This document shows positions 42,281 through 51,950 of a stretch of DNA of 64,000 bases, piece by piece (positions within the stretch are counted from its first letter, which is position 1; every line of letters starts with the position of its first letter). Source of the DNA: Emiliania huxleyi CCMP1516 (Eukaryota; Haptophyta; Isochrysidales; Noelaerhabdaceae); NCBI RefSeq assembly GCF_000372725.1, contig NW_005199770.1:823745-887744 (forward strand). Reading direction: 5' to 3'. A program made the position numbers and the translations under genes. The notes beneath the pieces are model-generated. The model was not told where the DNA came from and searched no databases. It was given only the letters and a program-made list of their open reading frames with translations.

Positions 42281-43492
42281 CGGGGCATCTGTGGAGGGCA
42301 CGGTGGCGGCGGTGTGATCGGTGGCGATGCGTGAGAGCCGTGGCGAGCCACAGGCAAGTGTGGCGCCTGTCAACGCCGCCAGCGCGTGCAAAAAGAATTT
42401 TAAAATCGAAGAATTTCACATTACTCGGAATCTGAAAATGTTTTTTTCAGATTACTCGGCGAGCACAGATTACTCGGAATCGAACAAAATTTTAGGATTG
42501 TAGATTACTCGGACCGAACAAATATTTCCTCGCAGATTACTCGGCTCGCCTCGGCGCCGGCTCGCTCGGGGTCAGCTGCCGCCGCAGCGAGCAGGCTGGG
42601 CCAGGTGAGGGAGATGCGGCCTGCGGGGGGAGGGGGTGCGAGGCTGTTCCGAGACAGTTCCGAGACGGCTCCGAGAGCATGCTGGGCCAGGTGGAGGCAA
42701 AAAACGACCCGGGTGCACCCGAGCCCACCCGAGAGGTGTCCCCAAGGGTCTGGGGCCGTTTTGCTAAAAATCGAGCAAAGTCAGCTCCGCCTCAGCGCGT
42801 TGCACTCATAGCCCTCGCTCATCGCCACTTGCGCACGGCTGTTCGTGAGCGTGACGCAGCGCATATGCCACTCCCGGCTTCGGCGAAGTGAAGGGCGTCA
42901 GGGCTGTCAGCCAGGGGGGGCGACCCTCGCAGCGTCATCCTCGATCGTACACACACGCCGGCAGCCGATGCACCCCGACTCGCTGGTCGACACGCAGGGC
43001 TTCTGGCCTCTGCCCCACGCGCGATGCCCCACTGTGAGACCCGGTCGCCCCACACCAGCAGCCTATGCACACCATAGTTCGGCAAAACTCCACGCCGCCG
43101 CCTGCGCCTCGATGATGGCGCACAGCTGCGCTGGCGAGAGGCCCGCGACGCGGGCGCCGATGCGGTGGGAGGCCATCGACGGGGAGGTGAAGCGCCTGCC
43201 CACGCGGCAAAAGGCTGCACCGCGTCCGGTGCAAGCCCCTACTCGAGTATTTGCCGGAAGATCCGGCGCCGTTCCGGCGCCGCTTATGGGAAGCGGCAAA
43301 ACATGCAGCACTCAGCCTTCCCTCCCCCTCCCGGATGGAAGTACTACCTGAGCTCGACCGTGCTTGACTTCGCTGTTCAGATGGGAAGCGGTAACCCACG
43401 GTGATATGGCCGCATGTGCCTCCTGCCCGGGAGATGTCGTATATAGAGTAAAGTAATCGCCGATCGCAGGGACAAAGCTTCACATGTATAGA
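42281..43492. promoter_or_regulatory. Upstream region of the transporter with ATTACTCGG repeats
   Basis: An A+T block TTTAAAATTCTTTTTGC (minus strand, 42388-42404) lies 107 bases before the ATG. Five copies of ATTACTCGG follow at about 42420, 42451, 42469, 42505 and 42536. Further on, a minus-strand frame at 43063-43311 (GARVAGLSPAQLCAIIEAQA then AAWSFAELWCA) could be an exon, but I cannot extend it. Confidence 0.45.
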
Positions 43493-44146
43493 GGGTGAAC
43501 CTTCTTTTGTAGAAGGCTAGGATTGAGAGCAGCCTCGCTCTCAATCCTAGAAGTCGAAGGATTGGGAGCAGCACTCCTCGCAATCGTAGCATCTCTGTGG
43601 ACTGTGCGATTGTGTGAGCACCTACGCTCGCAATCCTACATCTTCTAGGACTAAGAGCAGCTCCGCTACCAAGGCGACGGGTGACGCCTACTGTACGACT
43701 ACTGCCAGTGCGCGCACAATCCTAGCAAAGTCTAGGATTGCGAGCAGTACTGCTCACAATCGAGAATCGTCAATCCTAGCAACATGCCTCCGATTGCGAG
43801 CAGTGCTGCTCGCCGCAATCCTACATCTATCATCTTGTAGGACTATGAGCGGCTGCGCTCACAATCGTATTAAAGATCCAAAAGATCTGCGCTCACAATC
43901 CTAGCAACATGCACCGATTGCGAGGGGACCCGCTCGCAAAGTCGCAATCCTCAGTGCTTAGATTTTAGATGTGCATAGGATTGTGCGAGCGCCGCCGCCG
44001 GCGCTCGCGCGCAATCGCACAGACATGCTACGATTGCGAGGAGTGCTGCTCCCAATCCTTCGACGGTTCTAGGATTGAGAGCTCGAGGCTGCTCTCCGAA
44101 TCCGCCTACGGCCTAGCCTTCTATAGGCAAAAAAGAAGGTTCACCC
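43493..44146. mobile_element. 654-bp foldback-like element built from palindromic units
   Basis: Ends are inverted: GGGTGAACCTTCTTTT then AGAAGGCTAGG on the left, and CCTAGCCTTCT then AAAAGAAGGTTCACCC on the right. The interior is a series of about nine imperfect palindromes based on TAGGATTGCGAGCAG and its complement CTGCTCGCAATCCTA. There is no coding potential. It ends 19 bases from the SHPRH-like stop codon, so it probably lies in that gene's 3' untranslated region. Confidence 0.7.
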
Positions 44147-44164
44147 GCACAGAGCTCAATATCT

Positions 44165-47100
44165 CTAGGACACGATGTGGACCCAGTCGTTGAGGGAGAG
44201 CTGCGGTGCGGCCGACGCGCCGTCGGCCAGCCGCATCCGCTGCCACTCCACAATCTTTGTCTCGACGGTGTCCTTGATGAGGAGCCGCACGCAGCGGGTC
44301 TCCTCGCTCTGCCCGATCCGCGCGATGCGGCCTGCCGCCTGCCGCTCGATGCCGGGCTGCAGCGCCGGCTCGAGCAGAAAGACCGTCGAGGCCTGCGTCA
44401 GGGTGAGGCCCGCCGCTCCACCGCCGCCCGCGCCAGAGGCGCCGCCGAAGAGGGGGACGAGCAGCACGTCCGCGGAGGCCGAAAAGTCGGCGAGGGCGGC
44501 GCGCTTCTTGTCCAGCGAGCCAACGAGCGAGGCAACGCGGACGCCGTTGGCCGCGAGTGCGTCCCCCGCGAGGGTGAGCAGCCGCGTCCAGGCCGAAAAC
44601 ACGACCGCCTTTCCGCGCGCCTCTTTGATCGCGGCCACCTCGATGCAGAGCCGCGTCAGCTTCGTGCCGTACTCGTCGAGCAGCTGCAAGCCCGCCGCCT
44701 CGGCCTCACACCCCGCCTCGATAGAGGTGCCGCACTCGAAGATGCCCTCCTCGGTGAGCGGTTTCTTGCACAAGGGGCAGGACCGCGACTCGGAGACCGC
44801 CTGCGTGAGGCAATCGTAGCATCCGCCGTGGCCGCACAGCGTCATCCCCCATTCCGTCGCGGCCGAGCGGTTGTCGAGGCAGATCGGGCAAAGTTCGGCG
44901 CCCTCGCCCTGCTCCTCCCCTTCCTCGTCGGCGGCGCACGCCTCGTCGGCCGCCCCTCCCGCCTTGCGCAAGTAGCTCAGGCTGCCCGCCTTGTCGCGAA
45001 GCGCGCTCGCGGTCCGAGCGACCTCCTTCCTCCGCTCAAGCACGACTCCGCTCACCACAACCGACAGCGCCGCCCGCGCATCCGCCGCCGCCGACTCCTC
45101 CGCCCTAGGACGCTTGCCCGCCCGCTTCCGGCCGAGCGGGATGGTGGAAGGCGCAGCAACGTCCTCCGACCCGCTATCGAAGAGGGAACGCACCTCCTGC
45201 CGCGGCCGCTCCAGCTTTGCGCCCGCAGCGCGGAGCGTGCGCGCGGCCTCTTCGTCCTTGGCCGCGGAGGCCGCCGTGAGGCACGACTCCGCCTCTTGCG
45301 AGAGCTCCCTCAGGATCTCGGCAGCTGCGGCGGCGCACCGGCCGGCGGAGAGCTCGCCCAAGGAGCGCTGCGCCACCGCGAGCATCGCGCGCGCCTTCAG
45401 GTGGTTGACGAGCGCGACAGCGTGCTCAGAGGTGGCGCGCGCGACGAGTCGCTCGGCAATCACCGCCTGCGGGAGGCGGCCCGCGCTGGCGGCGCCTGCC
45501 GCGCCGCGTGGCCGCGCCGTGTTGACGACGCCTGGGTGGCACGCCGTCTGCCGCACGCGAGTGAGGTCGCCGTTGAGCTGACCGAGCAGCCGCGCCTTCC
45601 GGCCGGCGCTCGCCGTAGCCGCGGTCCGCGCATACGCCTTGTGTGAGCGGCGGAGCTGCGCAAGCGCCGACTCGTAGGACGCCCTCTCGGCCGACGACGA
45701 CGTCAGCTCCAGCGTGGCCCACGTCAGCGGCGGCAGGCTGATCTGCGCCTTGATCGCCGGGTCGGCCTGGCGCCGACGCAGCATCAGCGCTCGGAGCAGC
45801 GCGCGCAGCCGGTAGAGGCCGGTGGGCGCCCTCTCCTTGAAGGGCCGGAGCACGAGCGCGTTGAAGGTCTCCTCGGTCGCGAACGGGCGGCGGTTGAGGA
45901 AAGCGATCAGACCGGAGAGCTCGGCCGCCTTGGCGTTGATCGGGGTTCCCGTCGCCACCCATGCGAAGCGGCGGCAGAGCTCGGAGCACATCTGGGCCGC
46001 CTTGGACGAGGTCTGAGAGACGAGCTGCGCCTCGTCGAGGATGATGCGCCAAAAGCCGAGCGCGCCGAGCGGCAGGTCCAAGCCGCCCTCGGTGCGCTGC
46101 ACCTTGCGCAGCTCGTCCCTCAGCGTCTCGAAGCTGCAAAAGATGATGTCGCAGTCGGCCACCGGAGGCGGCGGGCTGCCTCCGACGCCGACAAAGAGGT
46201 CCGGCTGCGTCGCTGCCAGCACCTCCACCTCGACCTCCACGCCCTCTGCGTGGTCGGCGGCGGCGGCAAGGCTCTCCTCCGATGCCGCGAGGCGCCGCGA
46301 GGCGCGCCGTCCACGACCGCCAGCGGCCGCCGCCTCGGCCGGCGCCGCGGCCGACGCTTCGGCCGGCGCCGCCTCCGCCAGCGCCTCCGCCTCGGCGGCC
46401 CCGGATGACGCGGCCTGCTGCTGGCGGCGCTTCCTTGCTCCGTCGAGGCCGAGGTACGTGGCGACCTTGAGGGCGCCGTGCTTGAAGTGCTTGCGCGTCT
46501 CCTCCTCCCACTGGCCGAGGATGGCGGCGGGCGCGACCACGAGCGTCGCTCGCACCGGCACGTGCTCCCTGGTGAAGCGAGGCAGCTCCTCTACGGCCCA
46601 GCCGGCGGGAGCGCGGTTGCCGACGACGAGGCCGAGCAGCTGCAAGCTCTTGCCTAGCCCGACCTCGTCGGCGAGGATGCCGCCGCACGTTTCGGCTCGC
46701 GGCGCCGCGTGGAAGGCGGCGGAGCACTCGCCAGTCATCGAGTGGATGTAGAAGAGGCGGCCGTGCGCCGCCCGGATCTGCAGCCACGCCGGGTGGAGGG
46801 AGAGCCGGTCCGGCTCACGCTCTCGTTCGATCATCCAGCCGATGCCGTAGTTCTGGAAGGGGTGCAGCCGAGCGCCGTCGGCCAGCGCCGCCTGCACGGC
46901 CGTCGACGCGCAGAGGTTCGAGTCCTTGGTGCTGGAGGAGGCGGTGCAGCAGCGCTGCAGCACGTTTGTGAGGTCAAACTCCGCCACCGGAGGAGGGCCG
47001 GCGCTCGAGGAGCCACCGGCGCTCGAGGAGCCACCGGCGCTCGAGGAGCCACCGGCGCTCGAGGAGCCACCGGCGCTCGAGGAGCCACCGGCGCTCGAGG

Positions 47101-48085
47101 AGCAGGTAGCGGAGTAGGAGGGGTCCTCCGGGCCCAAGGCGACGTCGGAGCGAGAGACGGACATGTACCGGTTGAGGGTGTCCGGGTCACAGTCGGGGCC
47201 GAGGCCTGCGCCGGACCCCGCCCCGGGCGTCGCCAGGAAGGTGACCAGCCGGCGGAGAGAGCGGAGCACGTCGCGGACGCCGCCGAGCCGCTCGCCGGAG
47301 AGCGCGAGCGCGTGCTCCTCTCCGTCGCCGGCAAAGGCGGCGGCTCCAGCCGTTAGCCTTCGATCAAGCTCAAACGCGCCCGCCTCCAGCCGCAGCGTCA
47401 CTTGGATGATGGCTGGAGCTCCGCCCTCCCCGTCGGGCGGCGGCGTGAAGCGGGCGGCGGCCGAGGCGACGAGGACCTGCATGCAGCCCTTGCTCCTCTT
47501 TGCGTGCTGCTCGTCCGGGCACGCCACCAGCGATGGGCAGTCTTCACCCCAGAGGCACTCAACCTCCTCGGCGGTGACGTGGTCGCGGTGCGCGAGCACC
47601 TGGTGCAGCTGAAAGAGGCGCCAGTATTGAGCGCGGTCGGCTCCTGGTCCAGACCATTGCGCAAAGACGGACGCCATCGGCCGTGCGCCGCGCCTGAGAA
47701 AGCGCTGCGAGATCTTGGTCCTGCAGCCGACGCTGCAACCGTGAAGGCTCGTACAGGAGCACGGCCTCTCCTCCACGTCCGCACGCCGAACGAGGTGCAG
47801 GTGGCGCGGCCGCGTCCATGAGTCCTCGTTGCGCTCCTCGCCCATCTCCCAGAGCAGCTCCACGGCGCCGTCGGAAAGCGCACGCTTTGCGGACGCGTCC
47901 CAGACGGAGGCGGTGAAACGCAGGTCGCCGACCGCGAGCGGGAGAGGGAGAGGACTCGCAGCCTCCACGCGGGATGGCCACTCGCCGCGGACACGCCGGT
48001 GGTCAAGCCGGCCCGTCTCGGCGTCGCGGTACTCTGCGAGCGGATCCTCCAGATCGTTGGCCACGACATCGGCACCACCCTGCAT
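44165..48085 (-). CDS. SNF2 ATPase with embedded RING finger (SHPRH/Rad5-like E3), single exon
   Basis: 1306 residues from ATG 48085 (MQGGADVVANDLEDPLAEYR). The ATPase core has HPFQNYGIGWMIERE, motif I GGILADEVGLGKS (about 472), ATLVVAPAAILGQWEEE, motif II DEAQLVS (about 680), motif III ATGTPINAK, and in the second lobe KAVVFSAWTRLLTL, then LTLTQASTVFLLEP and AAGRIARIGQSEETR. Between the lobes is a C3HC4 RING (about 1064-1108: LCPICLDNRSA, MTLCGHGGCYDC, CPLCKKPL). This SNF2-RING-SNF2 order and DEAQ box are characteristic of SHPRH. An N-terminal Cys-rich part (CSCTSLHGCSVGC) has no clear match. A GGSSSA repeat is encoded by an 18-bp tandem repeat. SHPRH polyubiquitinates PCNA in DNA-damage tolerance; that role is family knowledge. 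Divergent from a chromodomain oxygenase. Confidence 0.9.
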   Translation of the reverse strand: MQGGADVVANDLEDPLAEYRDAETGRLDHRRVRGEWPSRVEAASPLPLPLAVGDLRFTASVWDASAKRALSDGAVELLWEMGEERNEDSWTRPRHLHLVRRADVEERPCSCTSLHGCSVGCRTKISQRFLRRGARPMASVFAQWSGPGADRAQYWRLFQLHQVLAHRDHVTAEEVECLWGEDCPSLVACPDEQHAKRSKGCMQVLVASAAARFTPPPDGEGGAPAIIQVTLRLEAGAFELDRRLTAGAAAFAGDGEEHALALSGERLGGVRDVLRSLRRLVTFLATPGAGSGAGLGPDCDPDTLNRYMSVSRSDVALGPEDPSYSATCSSSAGGSSSAGGSSSAGGSSSAGGSSSAGGSSSAGPPPVAEFDLTNVLQRCCTASSSTKDSNLCASTAVQAALADGARLHPFQNYGIGWMIEREREPDRLSLHPAWLQIRAAHGRLFYIHSMTGECSAAFHAAPRAETCGGILADEVGLGKSLQLLGLVVGNRAPAGWAVEELPRFTREHVPVRATLVVAPAAILGQWEEETRKHFKHGALKVATYLGLDGARKRRQQQAASSGAAEAEALAEAAPAEASAAAPAEAAAAGGRGRRASRRLAASEESLAAAADHAEGVEVEVEVLAATQPDLFVGVGGSPPPPVADCDIIFCSFETLRDELRKVQRTEGGLDLPLGALGFWRIILDEAQLVSQTSSKAAQMCSELCRRFAWVATGTPINAKAAELSGLIAFLNRRPFATEETFNALVLRPFKERAPTGLYRLRALLRALMLRRRQADPAIKAQISLPPLTWATLELTSSSAERASYESALAQLRRSHKAYARTAATASAGRKARLLGQLNGDLTRVRQTACHPGVVNTARPRGAAGAASAGRLPQAVIAERLVARATSEHAVALVNHLKARAMLAVAQRSLGELSAGRCAAAAAEILRELSQEAESCLTAASAAKDEEAARTLRAAGAKLERPRQEVRSLFDSGSEDVAAPSTIPLGRKRAGKRPRAEESAAADARAALSVVVSGVVLERRKEVARTASALRDKAGSLSYLRKAGGAADEACAADEEGEEQGEGAELCPICLDNRSAATEWGMTLCGHGGCYDCLTQAVSESRSCPLCKKPLTEEGIFECGTSIEAGCEAEAAGLQLLDEYGTKLTRLCIEVAAIKEARGKAVVFSAWTRLLTLAGDALAANGVRVASLVGSLDKKRAALADFSASADVLLVPLFGGASGAGGGGAAGLTLTQASTVFLLEPALQPGIERQAAGRIARIGQSEETRCVRLLIKDTVETKIVEWQRMRLADGASAAPQLSLNDWVHIVS
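47003..47103. repeat. 18-bp coding minisatellite (GGCGCTCGAGGAGCCACC)
   Basis: About six identical head-to-tail units inside the SHPRH-like gene encode SSSAGG repeats. The copies are identical, which implies recent expansion. Confidence 0.95.
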
Positions 48086-48327
48086 GCTGTCGCGGGACAG
48101 CGGCGGGGTGCAGGGCGTAGGGCTGGGTGCAGCGAGAGGCGACAGGGGTACGCGGTACTACGGGGGCGGGGGGTGGTGGTGCCGCAGGTTTTTTTTATTT
48201 ACTCCATTCGGTTTGGAATTCGGTTTTTGGAATTTAGTGAAAAGAAAGAAAACAAAGGTAAAAAGAAATCCGGTCCGTTCCCGCGCATTCCAGTCGCGTC
48301 CTCTCGCCCGTTGCCCAACCACGCACA
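48086..48327. promoter_or_regulatory. Shared 242-base divergent promoter
   Basis: Lies between the start codons of the SHPRH-like and chromodomain-oxygenase genes. It carries an A+T-rich core (about 48187-48265) with TTTGGAATTCGG and TTTTGGAATTTAGTG, and no frame. Confidence 0.6.
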
Positions 48328-51185
48328 ATGAACGACGACGACCCGACGCTCGCGGCCCTCTCCAGTGCCGTGGACTCGATCGAATCTCGCTACCTCACTT
48401 GCGGCCAGTTCTCGATGCCGGCGCCTCTCCAGATCACCGCGTCCGGCGGCCAGACTGCCACGTTCCCGATCAAGCGGGGCGAGCAGCTCACCGAGATCAA
48501 GAAGCTGACCGATGTCGCGGCGCCGTCACCGTTTGGCCTCGGCGGCGAGACCGTTGTCAACACCGCCGTGCGCCAAGCCTCGCAGGTGAGCGCGTGCGCC
48601 TCGAGCACGAGGGCTCAACACATCACTTCCGCCACCATTCCCTCTCTGTCCGCCGCCACCGCCGCCGCCGCCGCCCCCGCAGGTCATGGGCGACTCGCTG
48701 ACCTTCGCCGGAGGCTTTGACGGCGCTCTCCCTCCCGCCGTCCTCGAGAAGATCCGCACCGAGCTCGTGCCTGACGCGGGCGCCGTGACGGCCAAGCTGC
48801 ACAAGGTCAACATCTACGAAAAGGGCGGCCACTTTGCCGAGCACCGCGACACGCCGCGCTCCGAGACGCACTTTGGCTCGCTCGTCCTCCTCCTCCCCGC
48901 CTACCACGCCGGCGGCGCGCTCTGCGTCGATCACGCCGGCCAGCGCAAGGTCGTCGACTGGGGCAAGACCGGCGACTGGGCGCCGCGCTACCACTACGGC
49001 TTCGGCGCCGACGCGGCCAAGCGGCTCGCCGAGCACACGCCGGCCGGAGTGCTCCGCTGGTGCGCCTTCTTCGGCGACACCAAGCACCACGTCGGCACCG
49101 TCTCGGACGGCGTCCGCGTGACGCTCGCGTACGAGCTCTACCGCGACGGCAAGCCCGACCCGTTCGCCGACGCGCTCCTGCAGCGCGCCGAGGCCGTGCG
49201 GCAGGCCTTTGCGGCCGTCGTCGCCGACGATGCCTGCCTGCCCGAGGGCGGCACGCTCGGCTTCGAGGCGGCACACCTGTACGAGGAGAAGGAGCTCAGC
49301 GCGACCGAGAAGGCGCCCGCCGGAGTCGGTGCGAGGCCCGCGTCATTCTTCTCCTCACGCGTCTCCCCGTGAGCAGGCACTCGCCAAGACGTCGGCCAAG
49401 GACGTGAGTGTCAAGAAGATCAAGTCGGGGCTCAAGAACGAGGACGCGGTGCTCGCGGTGGCGGCGGCGGCGGCTGGGCTGCGCGTCGAGACCAAGCGTG
49501 TGCTCTCCGACGGCGAGGGCTACTGCGAGCAGCAGTGGGAGCTCGCCAAGATGCCGGCAAGTGACCGCGGCTTCGGGCGCGTGCGCAACTGCGACGGCTG
49601 CCGCATGAAGGGCGTCTCGCCGGACGAGATCGACGACTACGCGGCGGGCCACCTCGACGAGGGCATCACGTGGCTCTCGAGCCGCAAGGGCGCGCCAAGC
49701 GCCTCGCCCTGACGCCCATGACGTGTCCGTCCATGACACGTACACGTCCCTCGGCCCGCCCCACCCCCATGACGTGTCCGTCCATGACACGTACACGTCC
49801 CTCGGCCCGCCCCACACGTCCCTCGTCATGGACGGACACGTCCCTCGGCCCGCCCCACCCCTATGACGTGTCCGTCCATGACACGTACACGTCCCTCGGC
49901 CCGCCCCGCCCCAGGCGCCAAGGGCCTCCTCGCCGAGCTCCAGTTCGGAGAGTACTTTGGCAACGAGGCCTGCACCGACACCTTCTACACGCGCACCGTC
50001 CTCGTCGTCTCGCTGCCGCCGGCTGCCGAACGCGGCGCCATCAAAGGCGCCCGGCTCACCGCCGACCGCGTCCGCCTCGGAGAGCCGCCCGCCAAGACGC
50101 CGGCGGCCTCCGCCAAGAAGCCGGCGGCGGCCTCCGCCAGCGGCGGCAAGGCTGGCGCCTCCGCCTCAGCGAGCAGCTGCGCGGCGCCGCTCAAGCAGGC
50201 GACGCTCGGCTTCGGTGGCGCCACGCCCGCGGCGGCGGCGTCCTCCGGGACGGCGGCCGGCAAGAAGCGCGCGGCGGCCGACGCAGGGATCGACAAGGCG
50301 CGCGCCACCGCCAAGGCCGAGGACGCGGATGGCAGCGACGACGACGATGACGAGGAGGAGTACGAGGTGGAAGCGATCCTCAAGTCGCGTCCCTCGGGCA
50401 AGTCGACCGAGTACTACGTCAAGTGCGAGCAAGTGGCACGGCGCTGCTGTGCTGTGGGGAGAGCTATGTTCACAGCGTGTACCGTGAACAGGTGGAAGGG
50501 GTACGACGACCCGGACGACAACACGTGGGAGCCGCGGAAGAACCTGCACGCCGACCTCATCGCCGAGTTTGAGGGCCAGCCGGCCGCCAAGAAGCACAAG
50601 GGCGAGGCCGACGCCGCGGCCACGGCCGGCAAGGGCAAGGGCAAGGCCAAGGCCGTCGACGACGACGACGACTACGACGAGGACGACGACGAGGACGACG
50701 AGGACGACGACGAGGAGTACGTCGAGGCGGCGCCCTCGGCGGCCTCCGCGTCTCGCTCGTCGTCGGCGCCGCCGTCACTCTTCCCCGCCGCGCCCGCTGC
50801 CAAGAACGCGGCCGGCCCGCGCACGATCCACGTGACCGGCGGCCGCGGCAACTCGCGCTGCCAGCAGATGGGCGGCGTGACGACGGTGACGCTCGCCGCG
50901 GGCCAGGGGCTGCGCGAGCTCAAGACGGCCATTCGGAAGATTTTTGGCAAGGTGGACTGCCACAAGCTGGGCTCCCTCACGCTCGCGTCCACGGGCGCCA
51001 TCGCCAAGAAGAACGACCTCAAGGACGGCTGCACGGTGGTCTGCCACTACACCTACGCGCCCGGCGACCCCAGCGCCTTTGGCGGTCGCCGCCGCGGCGG
51101 CTTTGGCGGCTTCCGCCGCGGCGGCGGCAGCGACCGCGAGAGGATGCTCTTGATGCTCATGGCCCGCGGGTACGGCATGTTCTGA
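48328..51185 (+). CDS. 2OG-Fe(II) oxygenase fused to a chromodomain, 5 exons
   Basis: Exons 48328-48585, 48683-49312, 49377-49689, 49915-50422 and 50492-51185 give 800 residues, with donors GT, GC, GC and GT. The oxygenase (about residues 95-275) has KLHKVNIYEKGGHFAEHRD with the HxD pair, a distal histidine in GDTKHHVGTVSDGVR and the 2OG arginine in the same string. Exon 3 adds a short Cys motif (NCDGCRMKG). A chromodomain spans the last splice: EYEVEAILKSRPSGKSTEYY, then VKWKGYDDPDDNTWEPRKNL, with the aromatic-cage tryptophan. Acidic (DDDDDYDEDDDED) and Lys-rich stretches follow. Near the C-terminus a ubiquitin-like or SUI1-like fold is possible (TIRKI-type AIRKIFGKVDCHKLGSLTLA), before a Gly-Arg tail (GGRRRGGFGGFRRGGG). 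The combination predicts a nuclear hydroxylase or demethylase targeted to methylated histone. Confidence 0.82.
49711..49912. repeat. Intronic ~57-bp repeat in the chromodomain-oxygenase gene
   Basis: Four partial or full copies of a unit containing CCCATGACGTGTCCGTCCAT and ACACGTACACGTCCCTCGGC fill intron 3; one copy is partly inverted (about 49808-49845). Confidence 0.85.
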
Positions 51186-51950
51186 GCAGCGCGTGCCACC
51201 CCGCCACCCCGCCGTTGGGGCTGAAGCGTGTGACCGCGCCGCATCATCATGCGCGTACCCGGGTCTCTCACCCACAGTCGCCCACACAGTCCGCGGTCGC
51301 GTGCGAGAGTTCGCTCAAGCCCTTCGTGTTGGGTGTTTGTTTGTTGTGTTGTTGTGCCGTGCCCGTGGTGCCAGGTATCTCAAATTTCTTTTCTTCTTTC
51401 GCAAATTTCTTTTCTTCTTTTTGGACTCAATTTCTTTGTTTTTGCACATGTCTCGCTTCCATAAACTCGAGTATACCTGTGCTCCAGTGGGGAAAAAGAA
51501 AGAGAGCAGGAAATTGAACTCTGCGTGAATCTCGAAAGGAGGCGCGATGATGGCACGCTGCGAATCGCAACTCGACTCTCGAGACGCTGGACCAAGTCCT
51601 GTCTCTGCAGAGTCGCCGTCGATGCATCTGCTCACGAACACAGCCCGCTCGCCTCGCGAGAGAAGGAGCGCGCAGAACCCACCATCGCCGAATCGCTTGC
51701 GACGGCCGCACTGGTGGTCAGATGTGGAGCTCTGGTCGTCGTCGGCAGCCGCAAAGGCGAGGCTGTTGCGCCTCCTTCAACAAAGGAGGGCATGCCTCAC
51801 GCGAGCGGCAACCTGTCGAAGGTGTCCTGTCCTTCCGGCTTCACCTGGTTGTGTATGCTTGCGCGACGCAAACATGCGCACGACGCCTCAGCAGTCATGA
51901 AGTCAGAACGCGAGAAGAGTCGGGTTCTGAGATGGCTGTGCTTTGCAGCG
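51186..51950. promoter_or_regulatory. Upstream region of the RCC1/ART gene with doubled A+T block
   Basis: CAAATTTCTTTTCTTCTTT occurs twice in tandem (about 51380-51425), resembling the AAATTCTTTT promoter block, in plus orientation. The frame of the downstream gene is open from 51525 and has ATGs at 51792, 51897 and 51951. Confidence 0.45.

Noticed and set aside
43493-44146. CRISPR-like array, because of regular TAGGATTG repeats
   Set aside because: Repeats are palindromic, variable in sequence and spacing, and the DNA is eukaryotic; inverted ends favour a foldback element.
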